Source of the DNA: Nostocoides sp.
GTDB lineage: Bacteria > Actinomycetota > Actinomycetes > Actinomycetales > Dermatophilaceae
NCBI GenBank assembly: GCA_016716625.1
Contig: JADJVJ010000001.1
Span: forward strand, 1,302,001-1,366,000
Direction of reading: 5' to 3'
Length of the DNA stretch: 64,000 nucleotides
The notes below the pieces were generated by a model that did no database searches, had not been told where the DNA came from, and was given only the letters and a program-made list of their open reading frames with translations. Below are positions 16,977 to 25,312 of the stretch, one piece after another. The translations under genes were made by a program, and so were the position numbers. Position 1 is the stretch's first letter. Each line of letters opens with the position of its first letter.

Positions 16977-17801
16977 TTAGGCCTTCTTCTCGGTGACGCT
17001 GACTCGGAGGATGCTGATCGGTGCGGCTGGCGCGCCGTCATCCGGCCCGGCGCTGCCGGAGGCCACCCCGCGGGCAGCCACCCGGTCGACAATATCCAAC
17101 CCCTGGGTCACCGTGCCGAAGATGGTGTACCCGGCGGGGTCCGGCAGGGAGCTGTCTCCGTAGACGATGAAGAACTGGCCGCCGTTGCCCTTCTGCGCAT
17201 CGCTGGTGCGCGCCATGGCCAGGGTGCCCCGGGGGTAGGCGCCCGAGGCGGGTGGGTTCTCGACCGCGAAGCCGTAGCCCGGCCCCCCGGTCCCGGTGCC
17301 GGTAGGGTCACCGCACTGGAGCACCTTGAGGCCGGTGGTCTGGGTGAGCCGGTGACATGGCGAGTTGACCCAATAGTCGTTCTGCGCGAGCTGCAGGAAA
17401 GAGGCCACCGCTTGCGGTGCCTTGGCGCCGTCGAGAGTGACAACAATGTCGCCGCAGTTCGTCGTCATCGTCGCGATGAAGGTCTTTCCCGCCGCGGTCT
17501 TCTTGTCCGGAAGGGTCAACGTCGCGGCCGTCCCGAGGGGGGCCGGCGGCTCGGTGCACCCCTCGGCGAGCGCTCGAGACGCGGTCGCTGTCGGCGTTGC
17601 CGAACTCACCGTTCCCGGCTGGGGGGTGCTGGCAAGCTTCAACCCGACGATCGCCGCGAGGCCGACAACGACGACGACGGTACCGATGACGGCAAGCAGC
17701 CGTTGCATCCGGGCCCGGTCGCTGTCCCGTTGGGTCAGGACCGCCTGTCGCTTCTCGTAACGTCGGCGGGCACGGTCCCGCTCCTGCTGTCTCGTCGCCA
17801 C
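16977..17801 (-). CDS. Membrane-anchored cyclophilin-type peptidyl-prolyl isomerase
   Basis: 274 residues. A charged N-terminus (ATRQQERDRARRRYEKRQ) and one transmembrane helix at about 35-57 anchor a C-terminal cyclophilin domain outside the membrane (from about residue 105). The substrate-site stretch AMARTSDAQKGNGGQFFI and the FGTVTQGLDIVDRV segment identify the fold. Cyclophilins speed proline cis-trans isomerisation in folding proteins. GTG start; TACACT lies 7 nt before it, so it is likely leaderless. It parallels M. tuberculosis ppiB next to relA. DUF349 follows 4 bp downstream in the same unit. Confidence 0.9.
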   Translation of the reverse strand: MATRQQERDRARRRYEKRQAVLTQRDSDRARMQRLLAVIGTVVVVVGLAAIVGLKLASTPQPGTVSSATPTATASRALAEGCTEPPAPLGTAATLTLPDKKTAAGKTFIATMTTNCGDIVVTLDGAKAPQAVASFLQLAQNDYWVNSPCHRLTQTTGLKVLQCGDPTGTGTGGPGYGFAVENPPASGAYPRGTLAMARTSDAQKGNGGQFFIVYGDSSLPDPAGYTIFGTVTQGLDIVDRVAARGVASGSAGPDDGAPAAPISILRVSVTEKKA

Positions 17802-17808
17802 AGGGGCA

Positions 17809-17814
17809 AGTGTA
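17809..17814 (-). promoter_or_regulatory. -10 element of the cyclophilin gene, leaderless
   Basis: TACACT on the minus strand, 7 nt before the GTG start at 17801. Confidence 0.5.
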
Positions 17815-17844
17815 GGCAGGGGCCGGCCCTGGCGCGGACCGCAT

Positions 17845-17850
17845 TAGGCT
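17845..17850 (+). promoter_or_regulatory. -10 element of the MBL hydrolase gene, leaderless
   Basis: TAGGCT, 6 nt before the GTG at 17857. It shares a 55-bp divergent intergenic region with the cyclophilin promoter. Confidence 0.5.
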
Positions 17851-17856
17851 GGCCGC

Positions 17857-18552
17857 GTGCTCGCCATCTCCTTCCCGGCCGTCGCCTTCGGGACCAACTG
17901 CTACCTCCTCGCGGCCGCAGCCGGCGAGGAGTGCATCATCGTCGACCCGGGGATCGGGGTCGAGCACACCGTTCGCGACATCCTCGCCGAGCACCGGCTG
18001 CGCCCCGCCGCGGTTCTGCTCACCCATGGCCATCTCGACCACGTGTATTCGGTGACGCCGGTGTGCGGTGGTGACACCGCGGCATACATCCACACCGACG
18101 ATCGCTACCGGCTTGCCGACCCGCTGAAGACCATCGACGCCGGCTTCGTCGCGATGCTCGAGCAACAGTTCGGCGCACAGGCCAACTGGCGCGAGCCCGA
18201 GCGGGTTGTCGAACTTGCCGACCGGGACCGCTTGAGCCTGGCCGGCCTCGACGTCGAGGTGTTGCACGCGCCCGGGCACACCGAAGGATCGGTCATGTTC
18301 GCCCTCGACCGGCTGCCCGACGGGATCGCCGCCGGCGAGGACCTCGACCGCACCTTGATCAGCGGGGACGTCCTCTTCGCCGGGTCGATCGGACGCACCG
18401 ACCTGCCCGGCGGTAGTTCGGCGGCGATGACGCGATCGCTGCGGGAGGTCGTCCTCCCGCTCGCCGACTCCACCCTCGTGCTCACCGGCCACGGCCCGGC
18501 CACGACCCTGCGCCGGGAGCGGTCGACCAACCCCTACCTCCAAGGACTCTGA
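17857..18552 (+). CDS. MBL-fold metallo-hydrolase (glyoxalase II-like)
   Basis: 231 residues. The metallo-beta-lactamase HxHxDH motif is visible as THGHLDH (H57, H59, D61, H62), with further metal ligands in HAPGHTEGS, SGDVLF and GHGPAT. The pattern is that of single-domain glyoxalase II-like thioester hydrolases, but the true substrate is not readable. It lies 6 bp ahead of hisS and is probably co-transcribed with it; the same pair occurs in M. tuberculosis (Rv2581c and hisS). Confidence 0.88.
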   Translation: MLAISFPAVAFGTNCYLLAAAAGEECIIVDPGIGVEHTVRDILAEHRLRPAAVLLTHGHLDHVYSVTPVCGGDTAAYIHTDDRYRLADPLKTIDAGFVAMLEQQFGAQANWREPERVVELADRDRLSLAGLDVEVLHAPGHTEGSVMFALDRLPDGIAAGEDLDRTLISGDVLFAGSIGRTDLPGGSSAAMTRSLREVVLPLADSTLVLTGHGPATTLRRERSTNPYLQGL

Positions 18553-18558
18553 TCGACC

Positions 18559-19899
18559 ATGGCCCCCAAGGTCACCCCGCTTTCCGGATTCCCCGAACTG
18601 CTCCCGGCGGAGCGGCTCGCTGAACTGCACTTGCTCGACATCCTCCGCGAGACGTTCGAGCTGCACGGATTCACCTCGATCGAGACCCGGGCCGTCGAGC
18701 CGGTCGAACGGCTCCTCGGCAAGGGCGGCGACGCCGACAAGGAGGTGTATGGCGTGGCGCGCCTCGCCGCCGGAGCGGAGGAGCGCCGGGACGCCGCGCT
18801 CGGACTGCACTTCGATCTCACCGTGCCGTTCGCTCGTTACGTGCTGGAGAACGCCGGGAAGCTCGCCTTCCCGTTCCGCCGCTACCAGATTCAGAAGTCC
18901 TGGCGGGGGGAGCGGCCGCAGGAGGGGCGGTTCCGGGAGTTCACCCAGGCCGACATCGACGTTGTCGACGTGGGGGAGCTCAGCACGCACTTCGAGGCGG
19001 AGATGCCGATCGTGCTTGCGGAGATCTTCGAGCAGTTGCCCGTGGGCGACTTCGCCGTGCGCTGCAACAACCGCAAGATCCCGCAAGGCTTCTATCTCGG
19101 TATCGGGCTCACCGACATCACAGCGACCTTGCGGATCGTCGACAAGCTGGACAAGGTCGGCCCGGATGCGGTGACCGAGATGCTGCTCGGCACCGGGGCG
19201 ACCCGGGAGCAAGCCGGGCAATGCCTGGCCCTCGCCCGGATCAGTTCGCCCGACGCGTCGTTCGTCGAGCAGGTCGGCGCGCTGGGGGTCAGCCACCCGC
19301 TCCTGTCGGAGGGGCTCGCGACCCTGGCCGAGGTCATCGAGGCCGCCCTGGCCGCGACTCGCCCCGGGCGGGTCATCGCCGACCTCTCCATCGCGCGGGG
19401 GCTCGACTACTACACCGGGACGGTGTACGAGACGCAGATCGTCGGGTTTGAGTCGTGGGGTTCGGTGGCCGGTGGGGGCCGCTATGACAGTCTGGCTTCG
19501 GATGGCCGTACGAGCTATCCCGGGGTGGGGATCTCGATCGGAGTGACCCGGCTCATGCAGCTCCTTATCGCCCGGCGGGGGCTGACCGCCTCCCGTTCGA
19601 CGCCGGCCGCCGTGCTTGTTGCGGTGACCGACGAGGAGTCCCGTGGGCGTTCGCTTGCGGTGGCTTCGGCTTTGCGGGCGCGTCGTATCCCCTGTGAGGT
19701 CGCCCCCCGGGCGGACCGCTTCGGCAAGCAGATCCGATATGCCGATCGGCGCGGCATACCCTTCGTCTGGTTCCCCGGCGCCGGAGCGGACGGTGGGGAC
19801 CAGGTCAAGGACCTCCGCAGCGGTGCCCAAACCGATGCCGATGCCGCGACCTGGCTCTGTCCCCCCTCGGACCTGCGCCCAGCCCTCCTTACCTCCTGA
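18559..19899 (+). CDS. hisS: Histidine-tRNA ligase
   Basis: 446-residue class II aminoacyl-tRNA synthetase charging tRNA-His. Motif 1 lies at the N-terminus (PELLPAERL region), motif 2 in RYQIQKSWRGERPQEGRFREF, the histidine-specific loop in ARGLDYYTGTVYE, and motif 3 in GVGISIGVTRLMQLL. A C-terminal anticodon-binding domain spans about 345-440. Its stop is 20 bp before a 90-nt palindrome that probably ends transcription. Confidence 0.95.
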   Translation: MAPKVTPLSGFPELLPAERLAELHLLDILRETFELHGFTSIETRAVEPVERLLGKGGDADKEVYGVARLAAGAEERRDAALGLHFDLTVPFARYVLENAGKLAFPFRRYQIQKSWRGERPQEGRFREFTQADIDVVDVGELSTHFEAEMPIVLAEIFEQLPVGDFAVRCNNRKIPQGFYLGIGLTDITATLRIVDKLDKVGPDAVTEMLLGTGATREQAGQCLALARISSPDASFVEQVGALGVSHPLLSEGLATLAEVIEAALAATRPGRVIADLSIARGLDYYTGTVYETQIVGFESWGSVAGGGRYDSLASDGRTSYPGVGISIGVTRLMQLLIARRGLTASRSTPAAVLVAVTDEESRGRSLAVASALRARRIPCEVAPRADRFGKQIRYADRRGIPFVWFPGAGADGGDQVKDLRSGAQTDADAATWLCPPSDLRPALLTS

Positions 19900-19918
19900 C
19901 CCCCCGGGGCCGCCGCCT

Positions 19919-20008
19919 CGACTTTCCCGCCCCATGCCCGAAGTTCGAGGTTGGGGTGCCCTATAGGGGGCCCTGACCTTGGGTTTCCGGCATGGGGCGG
20001 GAAAGTCG
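19919..20008 (+). terminator. 90-nt perfect-length palindrome between hisS and the next gene
   Basis: The two halves pair base by base around a centre at 19963/19964. Of 45 positions, 35 are Watson-Crick, 8 are G.T (G.U in the plus-strand RNA) and only 2 mismatch. The outer 20 bp are perfect. It follows hisS and covers the last 16 codons and stop of the membrane protein gene on the other strand. No T-run follows. A bidirectional terminator or a palindromic repeat unit are both possible. Confidence 0.6.
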
Positions 20009-20608
20009 GGGCAGGTGGAGGCCGGAGTCCTTGAGCTCCAGGGCCGCAAGCGCCCGTATGACGTCCGCCTCCCGCCGCCGCCACGCCCCGGCCGGGTCAT
20101 CGCTGATCCGGGCAAGTCGTGCCATCGGCTGGGTGGCCATCGCCCGGAGCGCGAAGAGGTCGAGGTCCGGTGCCCCGTCAATGAACCGTTGCGCCGCGGT
20201 GGCCCGGCGGACGAACCGGCTCCGGAGGAACAGCCACGCGCCGCCCACCACGAGGATCGGCACGAGCGCCGTCGTCCACCCCAAGAGCAACGCGACCCGC
20301 TCGACCGAACTGACCAGAGAACGGCCGGCGTCCTCCAGTTCGGTCCCTACCCCCGCCGCGCTCCGGAACGGCCCGGCGATCCGGTCCTCGAGCAACGGCA
20401 GATCGTCGACGGAGTCCCCGGCCCGGGTCATCGTGGACCGGAAAGAACCGCCCGCCCCGGCGAGCTGACGACCCGGTTCGGCGAGGGCGAGGGTGGAGTC
20501 GTGCACGGCATACGCGAGCCGCACCCACACCCAGACCCACAGGGCCATCCCGGCGTCGGCGAGGACCTGCACGGTACGGCGTCCGGGGCGTGAGGCGTAG
20601 AGAGTCAC
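19961..20608 (-). CDS. Hypothetical protein with two membrane segments
   Basis: 215 residues from a GTG at 20608. A tryptophan-rich helix (GMALWVWVWVRLAYAV, about 20-35) and a second at about 105-128 (ALLLGWTTALVPILVVGGAWLF) bracket an extracytoplasmic segment; a basic cytoplasmic tail with RATAAQRFIDGAPDLDLFALRAMA follows. The tail ends inside the 90-nt palindrome, so its last residues (SRPMPETQGQGPL) come from that element. I recognise no family. Convergent with hisS and divergent from ald. Confidence 0.75.
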   Translation of the reverse strand: MTLYASRPGRRTVQVLADAGMALWVWVWVRLAYAVHDSTLALAEPGRQLAGAGGSFRSTMTRAGDSVDDLPLLEDRIAGPFRSAAGVGTELEDAGRSLVSSVERVALLLGWTTALVPILVVGGAWLFLRSRFVRRATAAQRFIDGAPDLDLFALRAMATQPMARLARISDDPAGAWRRREADVIRALAALELKDSGLHLPRLSRPMPETQGQGPL

Positions 20609-20613
20609 GGGGC

Positions 20614-20619
20614 TAGACT
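20614..20619 (+). promoter_or_regulatory. -10 element of ald
   Basis: TAGACT, 85 bp before the ald GTG. The leader is therefore longer than in most genes of the window. Confidence 0.45.
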
Positions 20620-20704
20620 CCCATTGGCCGCGCTCCGGCGCAGCAGGGTGTCGGCAATGGGGCCGGCTCCCCGGCCCGACACGAGCAGACAAGGGTTGAT
20701 TTCC

Positions 20705-21820
20705 GTGAAGGTGGGAGTTCCCAGCGAGGTCAAGAACAACGAGTTCCGCGTCGGCATCACGCCGGTCGGGGTCCATGAGCTCGTCCGTCGAGGACATGAG
20801 GTGCTCATCCAGGCCGGCGCCGGCCTCGGCTCCTCGATCACCGACGAGGACTACATCGCCCAAGGTGCACGCATCGTCGGGGATGCCGACGAGTTATGGG
20901 GCGCCTCGGACATGGTCATGAAGGTCAAGGAGCCGATCGCCGAGGAGTACCACCGGCTCCGCGAGGACCTCATCCTCTTCACCTATCTCCACCTCGCCGC
21001 CGACCAGCCGCTCACCGACGAACTCGTTGCCCGCAAGACCACCTCCATCGCCTACGAGACCGTGCAGCTGCCCTCCGGGTTGCTCCCGCTGCTCTACCCG
21101 ATGTCCGAGGTCGCCGGGTGTCTCGCCCCCCAGGTCGGTGCCCACGCGATGATGCGTGCCCAGGGTGGCCGCGGCGTCCTCATGGGCGGCGTCGGCGGCG
21201 TCGCCAACGCCAAGGTCGTCGTCCTCGGTGCCGGAGTCGCCGGTCAGAACGCCGCGAACATCGCCCTCGGCATGGGCGCCGAGGTCACCCTCCTGGACAC
21301 CGACCTCGACAAGCTCCGGATGAGCTTCTGGCGGTACGACAACCGGGTCCGCCAGATCGCCTCCTCCGCGCTCTCGGTCCGCGAGGAGGTCCTCAAGGCC
21401 GACATGGTCATCGGCACGGTCCTCATCCCCGGTGCCAAGGCCCCCAAGCTCGTCACCGACGACATGGTCGCCCAGATGAAGCCTGGTTCGGTCCTCGTCG
21501 ACGTCGCCATCGACCAGGGCGGGTGCTTCGAAGGCAGCCGACCCACCACCCACGCCGAGCCGACCTTTGCCGTGCACGACTCCATCTACTACTGCGTTGC
21601 CAACATGCCCGGCGCCGTGCCGCACACCTCGACGTGGGCGCTCACCAACGCAACCCTGGCGTATGCCGTCAAGCTCGCCGACCAAGGCTGGCAGGCTGCG
21701 CTGGGTGCGGACAAGGCCTTGTCGCTCGGCCTCAACACGCACGGCGGAGCGGTGACGTGCAAGGGTGTCGCGGACGCCTTCGAGATGCCCTTCACAGCCC
21801 CGGACGCGGTGCTCGCCTGA
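20705..21820 (+). CDS. ald: Alanine dehydrogenase
   Basis: 371 residues, exactly the family's usual length. It interconverts alanine and pyruvate plus ammonia with NAD. The N-terminus VKVGVPSEVKNNEFRVG is characteristic; the NAD-binding Rossmann motif is VVVLGAGVAGQNAANIALGMGA (about 169-190), and catalytic-site segments AGLGSS and VKVKEP are present. The GTG at 20705 is the start; upstream codons in frame do not resemble the family. xerD follows 20 bp downstream. Confidence 0.95.
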   Translation: MKVGVPSEVKNNEFRVGITPVGVHELVRRGHEVLIQAGAGLGSSITDEDYIAQGARIVGDADELWGASDMVMKVKEPIAEEYHRLREDLILFTYLHLAADQPLTDELVARKTTSIAYETVQLPSGLLPLLYPMSEVAGCLAPQVGAHAMMRAQGGRGVLMGGVGGVANAKVVVLGAGVAGQNAANIALGMGAEVTLLDTDLDKLRMSFWRYDNRVRQIASSALSVREEVLKADMVIGTVLIPGAKAPKLVTDDMVAQMKPGSVLVDVAIDQGGCFEGSRPTTHAEPTFAVHDSIYYCVANMPGAVPHTSTWALTNATLAYAVKLADQGWQAALGADKALSLGLNTHGGAVTCKGVADAFEMPFTAPDAVLA

Positions 21821-21840
21821 GCGAGGACCCGCAACCCGTC

Positions 21841-22773
21841 GTGGCGGCGCGCCCGACCCCGGTCGAGCGCGCCGCCACGATGTGGCTCACCCACCTGCAC
21901 GTCGAACGGGGGCTCTCGCCGAACACCCTCGCCGCCTACCGGCGGGACCTGGCGCGCTGGACGGCATACCTGGCTGAGCGCGGGGTGAGCCAACCCGCCC
22001 AGGTGCGAGAGGCCACGGTCGCGGAGTTCCTCGGGCACCTGCGGGAGGGCGACCCCGACCATCCGCCGCTGTCGGCGAGCTCGGCGGCCCGAACCCTGGT
22101 CGCGGTCCGCGGGCTGCATCGCTTCCTTGCCCTTGAGGGGGTCCTCGAGGACGACCCCGCGCGGGCGGTGGCCCCACCCAGTCAAGGCTCGCGGCTGCCG
22201 AAGGCGCTCTCCGTGGACCAGGTCGTCGCCCTCCTGGAGGCCGCGTCGGTGGGGGACACCCCGGCCGCCCTGCGGGATCGGGCGCTCCTCGAAGTCCTCT
22301 ACGGCAGCGGCGCCCGCATCTCCGAGGCCATCGGTCTCGACCTCGATGACATCGACCGGGACGCCAACGTGCTCCGCGTTGTCGGCAAGGGCGCCAAGGA
22401 ACGCCTCGTCCCCCTCGGTTCGTACGCCGCCGAGGCGCTCTTGGCGTATGTCGTCCGCGCCCGGCCGGCGCTCGCCGGTAGGGGCCGGGGCACACCGGCG
22501 GTGTTTCTCAACCAGCGGGGGAGCCGGCTCTCTCGGCAGAGCGCATGGACCATCCTGCGAACCTGTGCGGAGCGGGCCCACCTGGCTGGGCACATCTCAC
22601 CGCACACCCTGAGGCATTCCTTCGCCACCCACCTCCTCGACGGTGGGGCCGATGTGCGGGTCGTCCAGGAGCTGCTCGGCCACGCCTCGGTGACCACCAC
22701 CCAGATCTACACTCTCGTCACGGTCCAGCGGCTCCGGGAGGTCTACGCGCAGAGCCATCCGCGGGCGCGGTAA
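21841..22773 (+). CDS. xerD: Tyrosine recombinase XerD
   Basis: 310 residues. With XerC it resolves chromosome dimers at dif. The N-terminal SAM-like domain starts with HLHVERGLSPNTLAAYRRDL. The catalytic domain shows the Arg in GSGARISEAIGL, the H-x-x-R box in HTLRHSFATHLL, and the His and Tyr in LLGHASVTTTQIYT. GTG at 21841 was chosen; a CTG overlapping the ald stop is an alternative. It sits beside parA and scpAB, fitting a chromosome-maintenance block, so it is the housekeeping enzyme and not an integrase of the mobile region. Confidence 0.92.
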   Translation: MAARPTPVERAATMWLTHLHVERGLSPNTLAAYRRDLARWTAYLAERGVSQPAQVREATVAEFLGHLREGDPDHPPLSASSAARTLVAVRGLHRFLALEGVLEDDPARAVAPPSQGSRLPKALSVDQVVALLEAASVGDTPAALRDRALLEVLYGSGARISEAIGLDLDDIDRDANVLRVVGKGAKERLVPLGSYAAEALLAYVVRARPALAGRGRGTPAVFLNQRGSRLSRQSAWTILRTCAERAHLAGHISPHTLRHSFATHLLDGGADVRVVQELLGHASVTTTQIYTLVTVQRLREVYAQSHPRAR

Positions 22774-22819
22774 CCGCTGCTGCAGCCGCGCCTCGCCGGG
22801 GCACGGTGGTGCGCGCTGA

Positions 22820-22825
22820 TAAGGT
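22820..22825 (+). promoter_or_regulatory. -10 element of parA, leaderless
   Basis: TAAGGT, 7 nt before the parA ATG. Confidence 0.5.
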
Positions 22826-22832
22826 CGGGCCC

Positions 22833-23711
22833 ATGGATTCGGAGGGCGCGCTGGAGCTCGGCACGCAGGAGCGGACCGGGCCCACGGGCCGGGTGCTGCC
22901 GGACTTCCCGACCCCGGCACCGCTCACCGCCCACGGTCCGGCGCGGGTCATCGCCATGTGCAACCAGAAGGGCGGGGTCGGCAAGACGACCACGACGATC
23001 AACCTGGGTGCGGCGCTCGCCGAGTACGGCCGCAAGGTGCTGCTCGTCGACTTCGACCCGCAAGGGGCCTTGTCTGTCGGCCTCGGGGTGCCGGTCCACG
23101 AACTCGACGCCACGATCTACACCCTGCTCACCGAGCGCGGCCACGACATCCGGGACATCATCCGGACCACGAGCGTGCCCGGCCTCGACGTCGTCCCGGC
23201 CAATATCGACCTGTCCGCAGCCGAGGTCCAGCTCGTCGGGGAGGTCGCCCGCGAGCAGATCCTCGCCCGAGTGCTGCGTCCGGTCCTCGACGACTACGAC
23301 GTCGTACTCATCGACTGCCAGCCCTCCCTCGGGCTGCTCACGGTGAACGCCCTCACCGCCGCGCACGGCGTCATCATCCCATTGGAGTGCGAGTTCTTCG
23401 CCATGCGAGGGGTCGCCCTGCTTATCGAGACCATCGAGAAGATCACCGATCGGCTCAACCCGCGGCTGACCGTCGACGGCATCCTCGCGACGATGTACGA
23501 CCAGCGCACCCTGCATTCCAAGGAGGTCGTCGCAAGCGTCGTCGAGCACTTCGAAGAGCGGGTCTTCCACACCGTTATTTCCCGCACGGTGAAGTTCCCG
23601 GACGCCTCCCTGGCTGCCGAACCGATCACGACCTACGACTCGGCCCACAAGGGCGCCGAGGCCTACCGTCAGCTCGCTCGAGAGCTCATCGCCCGCGGCG
23701 GGGCGGCCTGA
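22833..23711 (+). CDS. ParA/Soj family ATPase
   Basis: 292 residues. The deviant Walker A motif KGGVGKTT (K46-T53) follows a 38-residue polar leader; VLLVDFDPQGALSVGLG and VLIDCQPSLGLLTVNAL are switch and Walker B regions. This is the second ParA-type protein found next to scpA-scpB in actinobacteria (M. tuberculosis Rv1708), distinct from the oriC-linked ParA because no parB is present here. A role in chromosome organisation is likely by context. scpA follows 6 bp downstream. Confidence 0.9.
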   Translation: MDSEGALELGTQERTGPTGRVLPDFPTPAPLTAHGPARVIAMCNQKGGVGKTTTTINLGAALAEYGRKVLLVDFDPQGALSVGLGVPVHELDATIYTLLTERGHDIRDIIRTTSVPGLDVVPANIDLSAAEVQLVGEVAREQILARVLRPVLDDYDVVLIDCQPSLGLLTVNALTAAHGVIIPLECEFFAMRGVALLIETIEKITDRLNPRLTVDGILATMYDQRTLHSKEVVASVVEHFEERVFHTVISRTVKFPDASLAAEPITTYDSAHKGAEAYRQLARELIARGGAA

Positions 23712-23717
23712 CCCTCG

Positions 23718-24662
23718 ATGTCCGGTCCCGCTGAGGTCACCCCGGAGGTCACCCCAGGCGGGGTCCTCACCAGGCGCGCGCCGGTGACGGCCTTCGAGGT
23801 CCGCCTCGACGTCTTCTCCGGTCCGTTCGACCTGCTCCTCGGGCTCATCGCCAAGCACAAACTCGACATCACCGAGATCGCGCTCGCAACGGTCACCGAC
23901 GACTTCATCGCGCACATTCGGGCCGAGCAGGCCCGGCCTGGGGGTTGGGACCTCTCCCAGGCCACCGAGTTCCTGCTCGTCGCTGCCACCTTGCTCGACC
24001 TCAAGGCCTCCCGACTGCTGCCGCGGACCGGCCCCGACGACGAGGACGACCTCGCCCTGATCGAGGCCCGGGACATCCTCTTCGCCCGGCTCCTGCAGTA
24101 CCGCGCGTTCAAAGGCATCGCGCACACCTTTGCCGAGCGGATGGCCACGGCCGGTCGCCGCCACCCCCGATCGGTGGCCCTGGAGCCCCGGTTCGCGGCC
24201 CTGCTCCCCGAACTTGTCATGACGATCACCCCCGAACAGCTCGCCCGGATTGCCGCCTTGGCGCTCAGCCCGAAGCCACCGCCAACGGTGGGGCTCACCC
24301 ACCTGCACGCCCCCGCGGTGAGCGTCCGGGAACAGGCGAGCATCATCGGGGAACGGCTGCGGCGCGACCGGGTGGCCTCCTTCCGGGCCTTGGTCGCCGA
24401 CGCCGAGTCCACGCTCGTCGTCGTGGCCCGCTTCCTGGCCCTCCTCGAGCTCTACCGTGAGGCCGACGTCGTGTTCGAGCAGGCCGAGGCTCTCGGCGAG
24501 CTGACCGTGCGCTGGACCGGCAGCGAGGAAGGCTCCATTGAGGTCGACGACGAGTTCGAGGACGAGTTCGACGACGAGTTCGAGGACGAGTTCGACGACG
24601 AGTTCGAGGACGACGTGCCAGATGACGTCTCGGACGACATACCCGAAGGGGAGAACCCATGA
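23718..24662 (+). CDS. scpA: Segregation and condensation protein A
   Basis: 314-residue kleisin that bridges SMC heads together with ScpB. The N-terminal domain begins at FEVRLDVFSGPFDLLLGLI (about 28); a helical middle and the C-terminal winged helix (VVVARFLALLELYREADVVFEQ, about 233-255) are intact. After residue 274 comes an acidic tail built from DEFEDEFD units, absent from most family members. It overlaps scpB by ATGA. Confidence 0.93.
   Translation: MSGPAEVTPEVTPGGVLTRRAPVTAFEVRLDVFSGPFDLLLGLIAKHKLDITEIALATVTDDFIAHIRAEQARPGGWDLSQATEFLLVAATLLDLKASRLLPRTGPDDEDDLALIEARDILFARLLQYRAFKGIAHTFAERMATAGRRHPRSVALEPRFAALLPELVMTITPEQLARIAALALSPKPPPTVGLTHLHAPAVSVREQASIIGERLRRDRVASFRALVADAESTLVVVARFLALLELYREADVVFEQAEALGELTVRWTGSEEGSIEVDDEFEDEFDDEFEDEFDDEFEDDVPDDVSDDIPEGENP
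24544..24612 (+). repeat. Tandem 24-bp coding repeat in scpA
   Basis: The unit GAGGACGAGTTCGACGACGA (first 20 of 24 bases) is repeated about 2.5 times and encodes the acidic DEFEDEFD tail of ScpA. Confidence 0.8.
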
Positions 24663-25312
24663 CCACGTTCGAGCCGAGCGTGCCCGTTGACGCCGAGGCT
24701 GCTCCGGTGGCCGAGGAGGCCGACCGGGACGATCAATTGGCCTTCGATGTCGCCGACTTCCCGGGAGGCATCCACGGCGCTCTCGAAGCCATCCTCATGG
24801 TGGTCGATGAGCCGGTGAGCGCCATCGTGCTCGCCACCGCCCTCGAACAGCCCGTCGATGACGTCGAGGTCGCTCTCGCCGAACTCGAGGCCGGATATGA
24901 GGCGAGCACCCGCGGCTTCACCCTGCGTGAGGTCGGTGGAGCCTGGCGGATGTACTCCCGGCACGAGTACGCCCCCGTGGTGGAGAAGTTCGTCCTCGGC
25001 GGCCAACAGTCCCGGCTCACCCAGGCCGCGCTGGAGACCCTCGCGGTCATCGCCTACCGGCAGCCGGTGGCCCGTTCCCGGGTCTCCGCGATCCGCGGGG
25101 TCAACGTCGACGGCGTCCTGCGCACCCTGCTCAGTCGCGGCCTCATCGAGGAGGTCGGCCACGACGAGGAGTCCACCGCCATCCTCTATGGCACGACGTC
25201 GTACTTCCTGGAACGCCTCGGCCTGCACAGCCTCGAGGAACTCCCCGCGCTTGCCCCCTACCTGCCCGAGATCGATGTGCTCGACGAGATCGCCGAAAGA
25301 GGCCGCGGATGA
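24659..25312 (+). CDS. scpB: Segregation and condensation protein B
   Basis: 217 residues. Two winged-helix domains are recognisable from GALEAILMVVDEPVS (about 40) and from LTQAALETLAVIAYRQPVARS (about 120), followed by IRGVNVDGVLRTLLSRGLIEE. ScpB dimers bind ScpA in the bacterial condensin. It has a short acidic N-terminal extension and overlaps both neighbours (ATGA at each end). Confidence 0.94.
   Translation: MTTFEPSVPVDAEAAPVAEEADRDDQLAFDVADFPGGIHGALEAILMVVDEPVSAIVLATALEQPVDDVEVALAELEAGYEASTRGFTLREVGGAWRMYSRHEYAPVVEKFVLGGQQSRLTQAALETLAVIAYRQPVARSRVSAIRGVNVDGVLRTLLSRGLIEEVGHDEESTAILYGTTSYFLERLGLHSLEELPALAPYLPEIDVLDEIAERGRG

Noticed and set aside
17308..20181. Very long open frame on the minus strand (957 codons) across MBL and hisS
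   Set aside because: It is an antisense shadow caused by high GC; composition is Arg/Pro/Gly-rich and the plus-strand genes are well supported.
21841..22773. XerD as integrase of the mobile region
   Set aside because: It sits in the conserved ald-parA-scpAB block 7.5 kb away and has housekeeping XerD features.
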